From an uncultured Clostridia bacterium (GTDB lineage: Bacteria > Bacillota > Clostridia > Christensenellales > Borkfalkiaceae), in contig CANQHV010000009.1 of assembly GCA_947624005.1 (NCBI GenBank), positions 1 through 40,854 on the forward strand: a stretch of 40,854 nt of DNA, read 5' to 3'. The position numbers and the translations under genes were made by a program. The stretch's first letter is position 1. Each line of letters starts with the position of its first letter. Positions 33,201 through 40,854 of this stretch are shown here, in pieces. The notes under the pieces were generated by a model. The model saw only the letters and a program-made list of their open reading frames with translations. It had not been told where the DNA came from and did not search any database.

Positions 33201-36200
33201 GTTTACGGCGAAGTTTTCTACGGTTGCTCGGCTTTGAAAAGCGTTACATACGGCACCGAAGCGGCGGAGGACGGCGCGGTTAAGCTTCCCGCGAGAATTA
33301 TCGAGATGGGTCCGAGTATATTCAGCGGCTGTACTCTGATAACCAAGGTTTATTGGAATTCCAATCTCAAATCCGTTCCCGACAATACTTTCCTGAATTG
33401 TTCTGTAAGCGAATTTGTCTTTGCCGACGACAATGACAAACTTACTTCCATCGGCTCAAGCGCCTTTTCTAATTGTAAATTCGGTACTGGTACTTTTGAT
33501 TTTAAAAGAATCGACGGCGGAACAATAGGTAGTAACGCGTTTTACGGCTGTCCTTTCGAAACTCTCGACCTGTCGCCCGTCCGCGAAATAGGCGGCGGCG
33601 CATTCGGCGGCAACGCTAATCTTATTTCGATAACTCTTCCGTTCGTGGGTCAAAACGCGTCCGCTACGACAGGTTCTTCGTCTACATTCGGTTTTATTTT
33701 CGGAAGCAGTCAATACGTCGGGTCCGATAGAATAACTCAACATTATCAGAATAACGAGGGAAGTACAACTACTTACACGACTTACTATTATATCCCCAAT
33801 ACTTTAAATACAATTACGCTTGTCGGCGCAAACGTAGTTTCCTCGGGCGAAACGGTAATTCCCGTAGGCGCGTTCGAGGGGCTTAAATATGTAAAGACAA
33901 TCAATCTGCCCGAAGAGGGGCTTGTTTGCGTACGCGATTACGCGTTTTACGGTTGCAACGCAATCGAAACTTTGGTAATACCGCAGTCGGTTGAAAGGTT
34001 CAAACCCCTGACAACTTCCGGTACGGGCGTAGGGCATTTCTTCGAAAACTGCAAAGGACTTAAAAATCTGACGTTGCCGTTCATAGGCGTTACGGGGACG
34101 ACAAGGGAAGACCTCGCGGCAATGTTCGGCATAACCAACGCGGACGACGGTTTGACTACTTACCCCGCGTTGACTTCGATAACGCTTACCAACGCCGAAG
34201 AGCTGGGCAAAAACGCCCTCCGCAACGGCGCGAATATCGAAACGCTTGTATTGCCCGAGAATATGATAAGAATCGAATCGGGGTCGCTGTATAATTGCCG
34301 TTCGCTTACTGCGCTTACGCTTCCGTTCCTCGGACTTAACGCAGGCTCGACCGAAAACGCCACGTTAAGCGCGCTTTTCGGCGGCAATATTCCTACCAAC
34401 CTTAAAACAGTCGAACTTCTCGGCGGCGAGTTGGGAGTAGGGGCGTTCAAAAACGCAAGTGTGACAACGGTCAAACTTCCGTCAAGCGTAGACAGTATTC
34501 CCGAAAGCGCGTTTGAAAATTGCTCGGCTCTTACCGAGGTAGATTTTACCGACGGCGGAAATATTTTCGAAATTGGCGCGGCGGCGTTTAAAGGCTGTTC
34601 GGCTTTGGTAACGCTTGACCTTTCGAATTCGGTGCGCGCCATAGGCGCAAGCGCGTTCGAGGGTTGCAAACTTCTTTCGGAATTTACAATTCCCACAAGC
34701 GTAAATGTTATAGGCGAAAGGGCGTTCTACGGTTGCGAATCGCTTGTTTCGGTAAATCTTTCAAGCGTTTCCCAAATCGGCAGTTCGGCGTTCGCGGGTT
34801 GCGCAGCGTTGTCGGAAGTTACTCTTTCGAGTACGCTTACCAAAATCGAAGATTCCGTTTTCAACGGCTGTAAGGCGCTTGAAACTATAAAAGCGGCGGG
34901 CACCGACAACGTGACAAAGGCGAATCTGCCCTCCGCAATAACCGAAATAGGCAGTTCGGCGTTCGCGGGGTGCGAGGCGTTGGAAAGCATAACGCTTTCT
35001 GAAGATTTGGAAACGATAGGCAGGTCGGCGTTTGAAAAGAATTCGGGTCTGCGCATTCTTATAATTCCCGCGGGCGTTAAAAACGTAGCTTCGAACGCAT
35101 TTCAGGATTGCACGGCGTTGCAGTTTGTTTATCTGCCCGACGGAGCGTCCTACGGTTCGAACGTGTTCTCGAACCTGCCTGCCGAAGCCGTGCTTATAGC
35201 TTCGGGTCTGACTGTTTACAAAAATGTAATAACTCAACTCGGCACTTATAAGTCGCAGGTAACATACCTTATAACCGTAAATTACAACATTATTTCCGAA
35301 ACCGACGTTTACGATAGCGAGTATCGCCTTTTTAACAAGGAATTTAACTACGTAAGACAAGACGACGGCAGTTGGAAAACCGACGCAAACATAACGTCTG
35401 TAAACAAGGGGCTTTACGGCCCCACGTCGGCAACGGTATGGCGCGAGGGCATGTCCGCAAGCTCGGCTGTGGCGTCGCTAAACAGCATAAACGCAAAACT
35501 TAAAACGGAAGTGGCAAAAATCGACCTGTACGCAAAGTATTATAACCGCGAAGACATAGAGGAGTTGCAGGCGGTTACCGATATCACTTTCGGCGACGTT
35601 CCCGTTATGAGTATGTCGGGTTCGCGTTCCGCGGCTCAGATTAACTACATTAAATCGAATATACTCGCCGAAAACGACGATTTCGACAATCTTGACGCGA
35701 CCGTTCACCGTGTGGCAAGTTGGCTTTATACGCCTTTCGACGGCGAGGCGACCTCGACAATAGAAAATCTCGGCTATGCGGGCGAGTACACGGCAAAAAT
35801 CGACCTGCTGTCGACAATCGGCTCGTGGGGCGAAGATAACTATGTCGAAATTACTTTCACAATCAAGCGCAAAGAAATAAATATAGATATGGATTGGGCG
35901 GCGGGACGCGCCGAAAGCGAAAGTTCCGACGATTCGACAATAAACTGGCAGCCTTTGCAAGATCATTCGGGCGATATAAACGGCAAGCCTTTCACGGGTG
36001 ACAATATTGCTGTTACAGGTAACGGTAGAGTAATTAAAGTTGCTCCTTACGATTGGGTGATGGACGAAACTCCGACTTTGCCCGATTCTACGGTTAAAGT
36101 TTACACTGTAAGTTACGAAAATCCCCGCTTTTACAACTACGGCACAGCGTCAGCTGATTACACCACAGAGGCGCTTTTCACGCTATCGAAAGAAGCGGAG

Positions 36201-37856
36201 GGGAATTACGCTCTTGTTGGCACGACGGATAACACCCGATATTTGACTGTAATCATAACGGGCAATACCGCAACGGTAACCAAGCAGTGGCTTATTTTGC
36301 CTTGGGCAGGCGGAGGCTCGGGCGGTAGCTCGGGCGGCGGAACTACTGTCGCAACGCCGAAACTTGTAAACGCAAGCGGCGACGAGTGGGAAATGAAGTC
36401 GAAATGGCAGTTCGGTCACAATCCCGAAATAGCCGCGCCCGTTGCGCGCGACTCCGAGGGACACGAAATGGCTGGAACAAGCGTAACGTTTACTTTAAGA
36501 ACGCGCAGTACTTCGCCTATCGCGACCGTTGCGCTCGAAAAGAGTACGGAAACTACCGTAAGTGAAGAATTCGACCTCTCGCAGTTTGCTTACTGGATTA
36601 ACGGCGCGGTTCCCGCGGGCAGTTACACGCTCGATGTGGTCATAGAGGGCGGGTATTCGAGGGTGTTCCGTTTCACGGTTACGCCGAATGCTTTCGATAT
36701 TTCGAATATATTCGGAGGCGCGCGTGCCGCAACCAACGAATTCACCTTGCCTTATACGGGCGAAGCGGTTTTGCCCGAACTCAACGTCAATATGCCCGAA
36801 ACCTCCGTACTGCGCGACGGTACGGGTTGGAGCGACGCAAAATACGACGAGTTCTATTCGACGGGATATAATATAGAATACAGCGTCGATTACAGCGATT
36901 GGCTTAAAGCGGAAGATATAAAAACCGAACTCGGCGGTCAGCTTGTAAACGTCGGCTACGACGAAAACGGCGAATATATAACTCACACCGTATTTTACAG
37001 AATTTCGGCAGACAATTACGCTACGGTTGGCGGACAGAGCAGCGCGTATAAATTTACCGTCACGATTATCCCCGCCGATAACGAGTTTACCGAAGAATAC
37101 TACCGCGCGGATTGGACGGAGGGTCAAACGGCAAGCGACGCGCATATACCGCATACTAAATTCGGCGACGGCTCGTATGAAATCAAGTGCTACACCGACG
37201 AAGAGTGCACCAAAGAATACACCGCAACGTCCTTTGCGGTAGGAACGTATTACGTAATAGTTCGCGTTCCCGGTTCGGATAATTGGAACGAGCTTGTCAA
37301 CACGACGCCTTATGTGTTCAACGTCTTCGAAAAGTCGGCTGTGCCCGTCGACCCTACCATACACAGACCCGCAGGCGCGTCGTCACCCAACGGCTTCTCG
37401 ATAACGACTTCCGCAAAACTCAATACGCGCGTAATGATAATCGTATGCATTATTATAGGCATAGTATTGGTGCTTGCTCTTATAGTGCTTGTGGTAATAC
37501 TTGCGCTCCGCGCGCAGAAACGCCGCAAGGTGCTTTTCGAAAGAATAATGACTATAACGTCAAAACCTATTTCGGCATATCTGCCGCAGAATAATCCAAG
37601 CCTCGGATACGGCGGAAGACAGCCTGTGGGAAGCCTGCCGCAGAATATTTACGATATCCCCGAGGGCGATACCGACCCCGACGGCTTCTACGACGGCACG
37701 CTGTCGCAAAAGGAAATCGAAGAAGTATTCGGTAAATCGTTTGCGCGCCGCGCAACTCCGAATCCGTCAACCGACGCAGCCGCCGCGGACGCGTACGACG
37801 TTACCGACGGCGCAGAGGCAAATAACGGTGCAGGAGGCGACGACGATGAAAAGTAA
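30231..37856 (+). CDS. Giant BspA-type leucine-rich-repeat surface protein with C-terminal membrane anchor and cytoplasmic tail
   Basis: 2541 residues. The basic N-terminus and hydrophobic signal end near GSARA-D, a signal peptidase I type site; an internal LAAC could be misread as a lipobox. Dozens of LRR_5 (BspA/TpLRR) repeats run from about 60 to 1665, consensus IPxxVTxIGxxAFxxCxxLxxVxL. Four units are interrupted by longer loops starting LPFxG (near 233, 1135, 1281 and 1363). Beta-rich Ig/MBG-like modules fill about 1665-2395, split by a glycine linker (GGGSGGSSGGG, about 2027). A membrane helix (about 2401-2427) and a basic stop-transfer KRRK precede a 110-residue acidic tail (NIYDIPEGDTDPDGFYDG). 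No LPXTG motif is present. GGAGAAG precedes the ATG. It overlaps the solute-binding protein gene by 11 bases. Roles in adhesion or glycan capture are inferred. Confidence 0.88.
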   Translation: MRFKLKKMSFKAALIALAAVLAACAAGIAALFFSRSGSARADTPVAIADDPFEVNDAKYFTVESGSIAYTSNSGAPTYTNIVKGLKFDELESGGWDGSKPLAVDLSAVSGVDAIADCAFSNNTTANKGNFRNAKIVSVKIPSTVKEIGPEAFYNLTNLTSVDFDCSGAQTTDLIISGGYNTYFYNGAKGSASSQYSGAFYGCSSLTSLAIPDRTKSIEQCAFAGCSGITDLILPFTGNKADAALGNPSYLGYIFSRTNTAGMISAKQTYYSGDRIYNNGTTYYVPQNLNTVTVTGGTNKRIDSMQSGTLSGLTTVKTINLPEQLVNIASATFYGCTSLNDIEIPSTVTSVDKMAFMNCSALQTAPMPSNPSFTKIAEGTFNGCTGISEVTIPDSVISIEKDAFRQTGLNTVELKDTVTTLGESVFYGCANLTTAKLPNAIANNIIGKELFRECTHLSAIEIPANITEIGQYAFYKTGISTLSVPASVTKIGESAFAECQSISSITLTSGLTDIGKNAFNNCNSTSLTRIEIPATVTTINDGAFARTKLQSVTFASRSAEQLALKNDGGSSTAGVFYQCTELQTINLPNVSELGKYTFNGCSKLTDVTFSGGSFDAIQSGAFYSCSMLNSVTGIPESVTAIQNEAFRSCSKLTECTGDLTNVSTIGSSAFSSCSLLQSLAFSSSVDVQSDLTSIGGSAFDGCGALAAFNLSQVTNIGSQAFRNCGNFDTADLQSATTVETNAFASSGLTAVTLSESLATLGSGAFSGTKITNITFPVGVTVFTKSVPQSILSSCTSLQSVIFECDFTADIPNNMFSGCTSLSDIQFKGTFTPAAIGNSAFYNTPISSFTVPETVTTIGSSAFSSCKNLVLQLNSAEKYLPTNLTSLGNSAFSGCTNLTDINIPQGIKKILDNTFDGCTNLQTVTCDDGVAITEFGEYSFRNCSNLSNVNFTYDGSVENIIFGRGAFYSCKALESFVLPENITCFGEKNGTSVYGEVFYGCSALKSVTYGTEAAEDGAVKLPARIIEMGPSIFSGCTLITKVYWNSNLKSVPDNTFLNCSVSEFVFADDNDKLTSIGSSAFSNCKFGTGTFDFKRIDGGTIGSNAFYGCPFETLDLSPVREIGGGAFGGNANLISITLPFVGQNASATTGSSSTFGFIFGSSQYVGSDRITQHYQNNEGSTTTYTTYYYIPNTLNTITLVGANVVSSGETVIPVGAFEGLKYVKTINLPEEGLVCVRDYAFYGCNAIETLVIPQSVERFKPLTTSGTGVGHFFENCKGLKNLTLPFIGVTGTTREDLAAMFGITNADDGLTTYPALTSITLTNAEELGKNALRNGANIETLVLPENMIRIESGSLYNCRSLTALTLPFLGLNAGSTENATLSALFGGNIPTNLKTVELLGGELGVGAFKNASVTTVKLPSSVDSIPESAFENCSALTEVDFTDGGNIFEIGAAAFKGCSALVTLDLSNSVRAIGASAFEGCKLLSEFTIPTSVNVIGERAFYGCESLVSVNLSSVSQIGSSAFAGCAALSEVTLSSTLTKIEDSVFNGCKALETIKAAGTDNVTKANLPSAITEIGSSAFAGCEALESITLSEDLETIGRSAFEKNSGLRILIIPAGVKNVASNAFQDCTALQFVYLPDGASYGSNVFSNLPAEAVLIASGLTVYKNVITQLGTYKSQVTYLITVNYNIISETDVYDSEYRLFNKEFNYVRQDDGSWKTDANITSVNKGLYGPTSATVWREGMSASSAVASLNSINAKLKTEVAKIDLYAKYYNREDIEELQAVTDITFGDVPVMSMSGSRSAAQINYIKSNILAENDDFDNLDATVHRVASWLYTPFDGEATSTIENLGYAGEYTAKIDLLSTIGSWGEDNYVEITFTIKRKEINIDMDWAAGRAESESSDDSTINWQPLQDHSGDINGKPFTGDNIAVTGNGRVIKVAPYDWVMDETPTLPDSTVKVYTVSYENPRFYNYGTASADYTTEALFTLSKEAEGNYALVGTTDNTRYLTVIITGNTATVTKQWLILPWAGGGSGGSSGGGTTVATPKLVNASGDEWEMKSKWQFGHNPEIAAPVARDSEGHEMAGTSVTFTLRTRSTSPIATVALEKSTETTVSEEFDLSQFAYWINGAVPAGSYTLDVVIEGGYSRVFRFTVTPNAFDISNIFGGARAATNEFTLPYTGEAVLPELNVNMPETSVLRDGTGWSDAKYDEFYSTGYNIEYSVDYSDWLKAEDIKTELGGQLVNVGYDENGEYITHTVFYRISADNYATVGGQSSAYKFTVTIIPADNEFTEEYYRADWTEGQTASDAHIPHTKFGDGSYEIKCYTDEECTKEYTATSFAVGTYYVIVRVPGSDNWNELVNTTPYVFNVFEKSAVPVDPTIHRPAGASSPNGFSITTSAKLNTRVMIIVCIIIGIVLVLALIVLVVILALRAQKRRKVLFERIMTITSKPISAYLPQNNPSLGYGGRQPVGSLPQNIYDIPEGDTDPDGFYDGTLSQKEIEEVFGKSFARRATPNPSTDAAAADAYDVTDGAEANNGAGGDDDEK

Positions 37857-40584
37857 ATTTATAAAGCTTGCGGCTTTGGGGCTTACTGCGGCGCTTACGG
37901 CGGCTGTAACCGTACCTTTGGCGGGTTGCATCCCCGGCGTCAGAACCGACTATTCGCAGAAAATTTTAAACGTCAGTACGGACAGTCAGAACAGGCTGTA
38001 TTGGCGCAATAAAGTAAATCTTGTATGCAATATCGGGTACGAAACAAGTACCGACACTGCTATAAGTTTTACCGACAGAAATACGCTTACGCCCAAAGCC
38101 GATTCGTCGGTAATACTTCCCGACGGTAAGGAATACAGACAAGGCGACCTCAAACCTGCATGGCAAGCCCTCGAAGACCAATTAAGGGTTACGCTTACCG
38201 ACAGCTATGTGCCGCTCAAATCGGACGCGTCGATAGAAAATCTTATCTGCGAAGAGGACGACGAGCGGCTGTATCGCGACGAAAACGGCAATCTTGTGTC
38301 GGACGAAAGAGACTGCCTTTGGGATTTCGACATTATAACGGGTTCTTGCGCCGCCATACAGACAATGCAGGCTTCCTCCGACGAGGCGAAATTTCTCGAT
38401 TTAAGCCTTTATCTCGACTATATGCCCAATTATAAGGCGTTCCTCGAAGATAACCCCATAATTTATCTGTCGCTTACCACCGATACTGCCACGGGCGCAA
38501 TGTATTACGCTCCGTATTTCGACGGCAACGACGATATCGAAAAATATACTCTCGTGCAGAAGAGTTGGGCAAGAAAACTGCTCGACAGTGACGATTTCGA
38601 AGACAAAAGTTCGGATACTTTTGCCGAGCAGGCAGAAAGCAAAAATAAAACCGATAACAGCATATCGACGAAAAGCGGACAGGCGGGCGACAACGTGGTC
38701 ATAGACGGCACAAAAAGCTCCGTCGAATCGTTTATGGGTCAGACGGGGTCGTGGCAGATAGACGTAATTGCGCCTAACGACAACAGAATGACAAGAACGG
38801 TAAAAGTCACGGTAGACTACGACAGCGCGCTGAAATCGGCGAAAAGCGGCGTTCTTAACGAAGATATTCTGGCGGCGACGGCGGTTGACGGCGGCGAGGG
38901 CGTTGCCTATACTGGTACGAGCGGAAATATAGTAGATATTCAGAACTTCGTCATAAACCAAACGCAGGGAAAGGTCAAGGGAACCGACCTTCTTAAAATT
39001 CTACGTGACTATATCGACGTAACATATCTTACAAGGGACGGCAAGCCCTTTTACAGTCAGGACGGCGTAAAGCGTTCGGACATATTCTGCGGCGCAACGG
39101 CGGCGTGGGACGTTGACCTGCTCGCCGCAATGAGCCGTTGCGTGGTGACTTGCCTTAACGTTTTAGGCGATTCTATAAGCGATATGCAAGGCGTAAGCGA
39201 CTTGTTCGCTTTCGGCGGGCGTTCGTCCTTTACCCAGCGAATTGCGGATATGTACGCATTTGCGGGCGAACTTTACGGCGTGCGCGGACTTGAATCGCGT
39301 TACGAATTTACCTATATCGACGAAAACGGCGATATAAAGGACGCGCGTGAAAATGCGGAAACGTGGGACGCGTTGAACAGGCTTTCCGCCTTTGCCAAAG
39401 AGGGGCTTATGTACACGGGCGACGTTTCGGGTACGGACAGGTCTATATATACCACAACCGCCGCAAACCGCGGTCCCGTTTATTTCCTCGAACACGACTA
39501 TGTCCAAACGCAAACGCTTTATCAGATGCGCCTCGACCCCGATATTCCTTTACAGTCGTATCAGATACCCGAAGATTACGAATTTTCGCCTATAATAACG
39601 GCGGTTTCGCATTGGAACGACGGCTCTTCGAAGATTATGCGTTTTACGGAAAGCTGGCGCTCGGTTAAAAATACGGGCTTCTGCATACCTTATCAAAGCG
39701 TTTCCAACAATCCCGAAAAGCTGTCGGCTGTACTCGCGTTTATAGACTTTTTCTTCTCGAAAGACGGTCAGATTTTAATGAGCTACGGTCCTCAATCGCA
39801 GTCCAACGAAAATCCCGACGGGTGGTGGTATGCCGAAGAAATACCCGACGCCGATTTGACGGACGATATCAAATTCCGCAAAATTTCCGACGCTACGACC
39901 TATCTTTCCGCGCAGTACGAATCTACCGACGGTAGCTGCTTCGTATATAACGGCAAAGTTTACGAGGGGTTGGAGTATTCGGGCAGGTCGATTCCCATAA
40001 TGACGGACGACAACTTGAATTGTTTTAAGGGCAAAACTTTCGGAAACGGCAATACAATAGCCGCATATACGCTTAATTACACCAATTACGCGCGTAAAGT
40101 CATAGGCTCGGCGCTTCCGATAGGCAATAAAGACCAGGGCTTCGAGTTCCAATGCACGGCGAAGTGCGGGCTTGACGGCGCAAGTATAGTGGACGCCGCG
40201 TTGAACAAGGCGGGCATAATAAAACACGTCACCCAGAAAATCGACGATAACGAGCAGAATAACCTGTGGTACGTCATAGTGCCCACGCTTTTGCCGTTAA
40301 GCGCGGAAGCTTCCGACGAGCTTACGACCGATAATCAGAAAGCCATAAATGCAATGTTCCAGAACAGTTCGTCAGCCGCGCGGAATTCGTTTGTGCGGTT
40401 AATGTATAACGGGTATTCCAACGGCACGATTGACGGAACCGCCGCAATGCCTGCGGACGCGGACGGAGTTTTGCAGATTCTGTCCGAGCTTGGAATGGCG
40501 ACAAGAACGCTTAACGTCGATACGGCTTGGCATAATCTTTACGATTATTACGAGGCAAATATAAAGCAATCGGCTGTATATTAA
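37846..40584 (+). CDS. Oversized solute-binding lipoprotein (ABC-transporter family 1 type)
   Basis: 912 residues, about twice the usual length. The signal peptide ends at Cys28 (VPLAGCIPG). The C-terminal two-thirds carries sugar-binding-protein features: CGATAAWDVDLL, ALNRLSAFAKEGLMYTGD, VYFLEHDYVQTQ, SVSNNPEKLSAVLAFIDFFF and SKDGQILMSYGPQ, a typical hinge and C-lobe motif. A Ser/Thr/Asp-rich stretch near 265-310 and an extra domain at the C-terminus (about 780-912) account for the length. CAGGAGG precedes the ATG, which overlaps the LRR gene by 11 bases in another frame, so the two are translationally coupled. No permease or ATPase gene is seen before the window ends. Substrate is unknown; an oligosaccharide is most likely. 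Confidence 0.82.
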   Translation: MKSKFIKLAALGLTAALTAAVTVPLAGCIPGVRTDYSQKILNVSTDSQNRLYWRNKVNLVCNIGYETSTDTAISFTDRNTLTPKADSSVILPDGKEYRQGDLKPAWQALEDQLRVTLTDSYVPLKSDASIENLICEEDDERLYRDENGNLVSDERDCLWDFDIITGSCAAIQTMQASSDEAKFLDLSLYLDYMPNYKAFLEDNPIIYLSLTTDTATGAMYYAPYFDGNDDIEKYTLVQKSWARKLLDSDDFEDKSSDTFAEQAESKNKTDNSISTKSGQAGDNVVIDGTKSSVESFMGQTGSWQIDVIAPNDNRMTRTVKVTVDYDSALKSAKSGVLNEDILAATAVDGGEGVAYTGTSGNIVDIQNFVINQTQGKVKGTDLLKILRDYIDVTYLTRDGKPFYSQDGVKRSDIFCGATAAWDVDLLAAMSRCVVTCLNVLGDSISDMQGVSDLFAFGGRSSFTQRIADMYAFAGELYGVRGLESRYEFTYIDENGDIKDARENAETWDALNRLSAFAKEGLMYTGDVSGTDRSIYTTTAANRGPVYFLEHDYVQTQTLYQMRLDPDIPLQSYQIPEDYEFSPIITAVSHWNDGSSKIMRFTESWRSVKNTGFCIPYQSVSNNPEKLSAVLAFIDFFFSKDGQILMSYGPQSQSNENPDGWWYAEEIPDADLTDDIKFRKISDATTYLSAQYESTDGSCFVYNGKVYEGLEYSGRSIPIMTDDNLNCFKGKTFGNGNTIAAYTLNYTNYARKVIGSALPIGNKDQGFEFQCTAKCGLDGASIVDAALNKAGIIKHVTQKIDDNEQNNLWYVIVPTLLPLSAEASDELTTDNQKAINAMFQNSSSAARNSFVRLMYNGYSNGTIDGTAAMPADADGVLQILSELGMATRTLNVDTAWHNLYDYYEANIKQSAVY

Positions 40585-40743
40585 AATTCCACGCTTAATC
40601 GAAGAGTAAGGCTTTTGTGCATTGAATAAAAAGCGAGCGGAAAAGTGCCGTATATTTAAAGCGAAAGGAGATATATTTAGCGTCCTTATACTTGAATATA
40701 AAGCGGTATAACAGACTATCATATAAAAAGCGGCGAAGTAAAA

Positions 40744-40794
40744 AGCGGCGGAGCTTACCGTAGTTCCCATAGGGAATTTAGGTAAGTCGCCGCT
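40744..40794 (+). other. Three-tier hairpin downstream of the solute-binding protein gene
   Basis: AGCGGCG/CGCCGCT (40744-40750 with 40788-40794), CTTACC/GGTAAG (40754-40759 with 40781-40786) and TTCCC/GGGAA (40764-40768 with 40772-40776) stack in one long hairpin. It is preceded by a tandem pair of AAAAAGCGGCG units. It lies 160 bases past the stop codon with no coding frame; an RNA leader of a downstream gene or a processing signal is possible. Confidence 0.45.
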
Positions 40795-40806
40795 CAAAGA
40801 GAATTA

Positions 40807-40831
40807 GGCGTGGCGTGAAGCCACGCCTTTT
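40807..40831 (+). terminator. Terminator near the right end of the window
   Basis: GGCGTGGC (40807-40814) pairs with GCCACGCC (40820-40827) around GTGAA, followed by TTTTCTC. It probably closes the LRR/solute-binding operon or a short RNA containing the hairpin at 40744. Confidence 0.65.
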
Positions 40832-40854
40832 CTCATATCTTGTTTTAGATGTTT

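Noticed and set aside
30231-35200. CRISPR-like or tandem DNA repeats in the LRR gene
   Set aside because: Repetition is at protein level only (LRR consensus); the DNA units are too diverged for direct-repeat arrays.
37433-37520. LPXTG-type sortase signal at the end of the LRR protein
   Set aside because: No LPXTG-like motif precedes the hydrophobic helix, and about 110 residues follow it, too many for a sortase tail.

Overview
The window looks like the chromosome of an uncultured Clostridia-type Firmicute with moderately high GC. The evidence is the gene order dgt-dnaG-rpoD-trmK-nif3-zinc-ribbon, the many lipoproteins with classical lipoboxes, the AGGAG-type ribosome binding sites, the vegetative TTGACA-17-TATAAT promoters, and the absence of any outer-membrane gene. 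A gut lineage such as Christensenellales would fit the BspA-like leucine-rich-repeat giant and the pectate lyase, but that placement is inference. There are no tRNA or rRNA genes, no CRISPR array and no transposase.

Region by region. Positions 1-1640: the tail of an upstream gene, then a leftward pair (a six-helix membrane protein and a small ferritin-like helical protein). Positions 1641-5080: three perfect palindromes, then a cobalamin riboswitch with its own promoter controlling a run of three small-to-medium lipoproteins that resemble transcobalamin-like (DUF4430) proteins. Positions 5089-10772: one promoter serving a membrane-anchored ComEC-like metallo-beta-lactamase-fold protein with a decayed metal site, then aroC-aroB-aroE-aroQ-aroK and an SDR reductase, all overlapping or nearly so. 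Positions 10851-16864: the macromolecular-synthesis type operon dgt-dnaG-rpoD-trmK-nif3-zinc ribbon protein. Positions 16925-17060: a possible small transcript. Positions 17116-18821: an SGNH hydrolase overlapping a family 2 glycosyltransferase. Positions 19065-20396 (minus): an archaeal-type aspartyl-tRNA synthetase.

Positions 20500-40854 are the accessory half. First comes a stand-alone structured RNA of about 275 nt with its own promoter and terminator. Next is a two-gene operon of a carbohydrate-binding-like lipoprotein and a 1298-residue PL9 pectate lyase lipoprotein. A malic enzyme under its own promoter follows. Last is a second surface operon: a 2541-residue LRR protein anchored by a C-terminal membrane helix with a cytoplasmic tail, translationally coupled to a 912-residue solute-binding lipoprotein.

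The most interesting non-coding signal is shared by these two long surface operons. Each has a consensus promoter, and about 80-90 nt further on a strong GC hairpin followed by the same block, CGAAAAACTTTA then three variable bases then GATTAA. This looks like a common regulatory RNA element of unknown family. The cobalamin lipoproteins, the orphan RNA and the possible small transcript at 16.9 kb are the other main candidates for follow-up.
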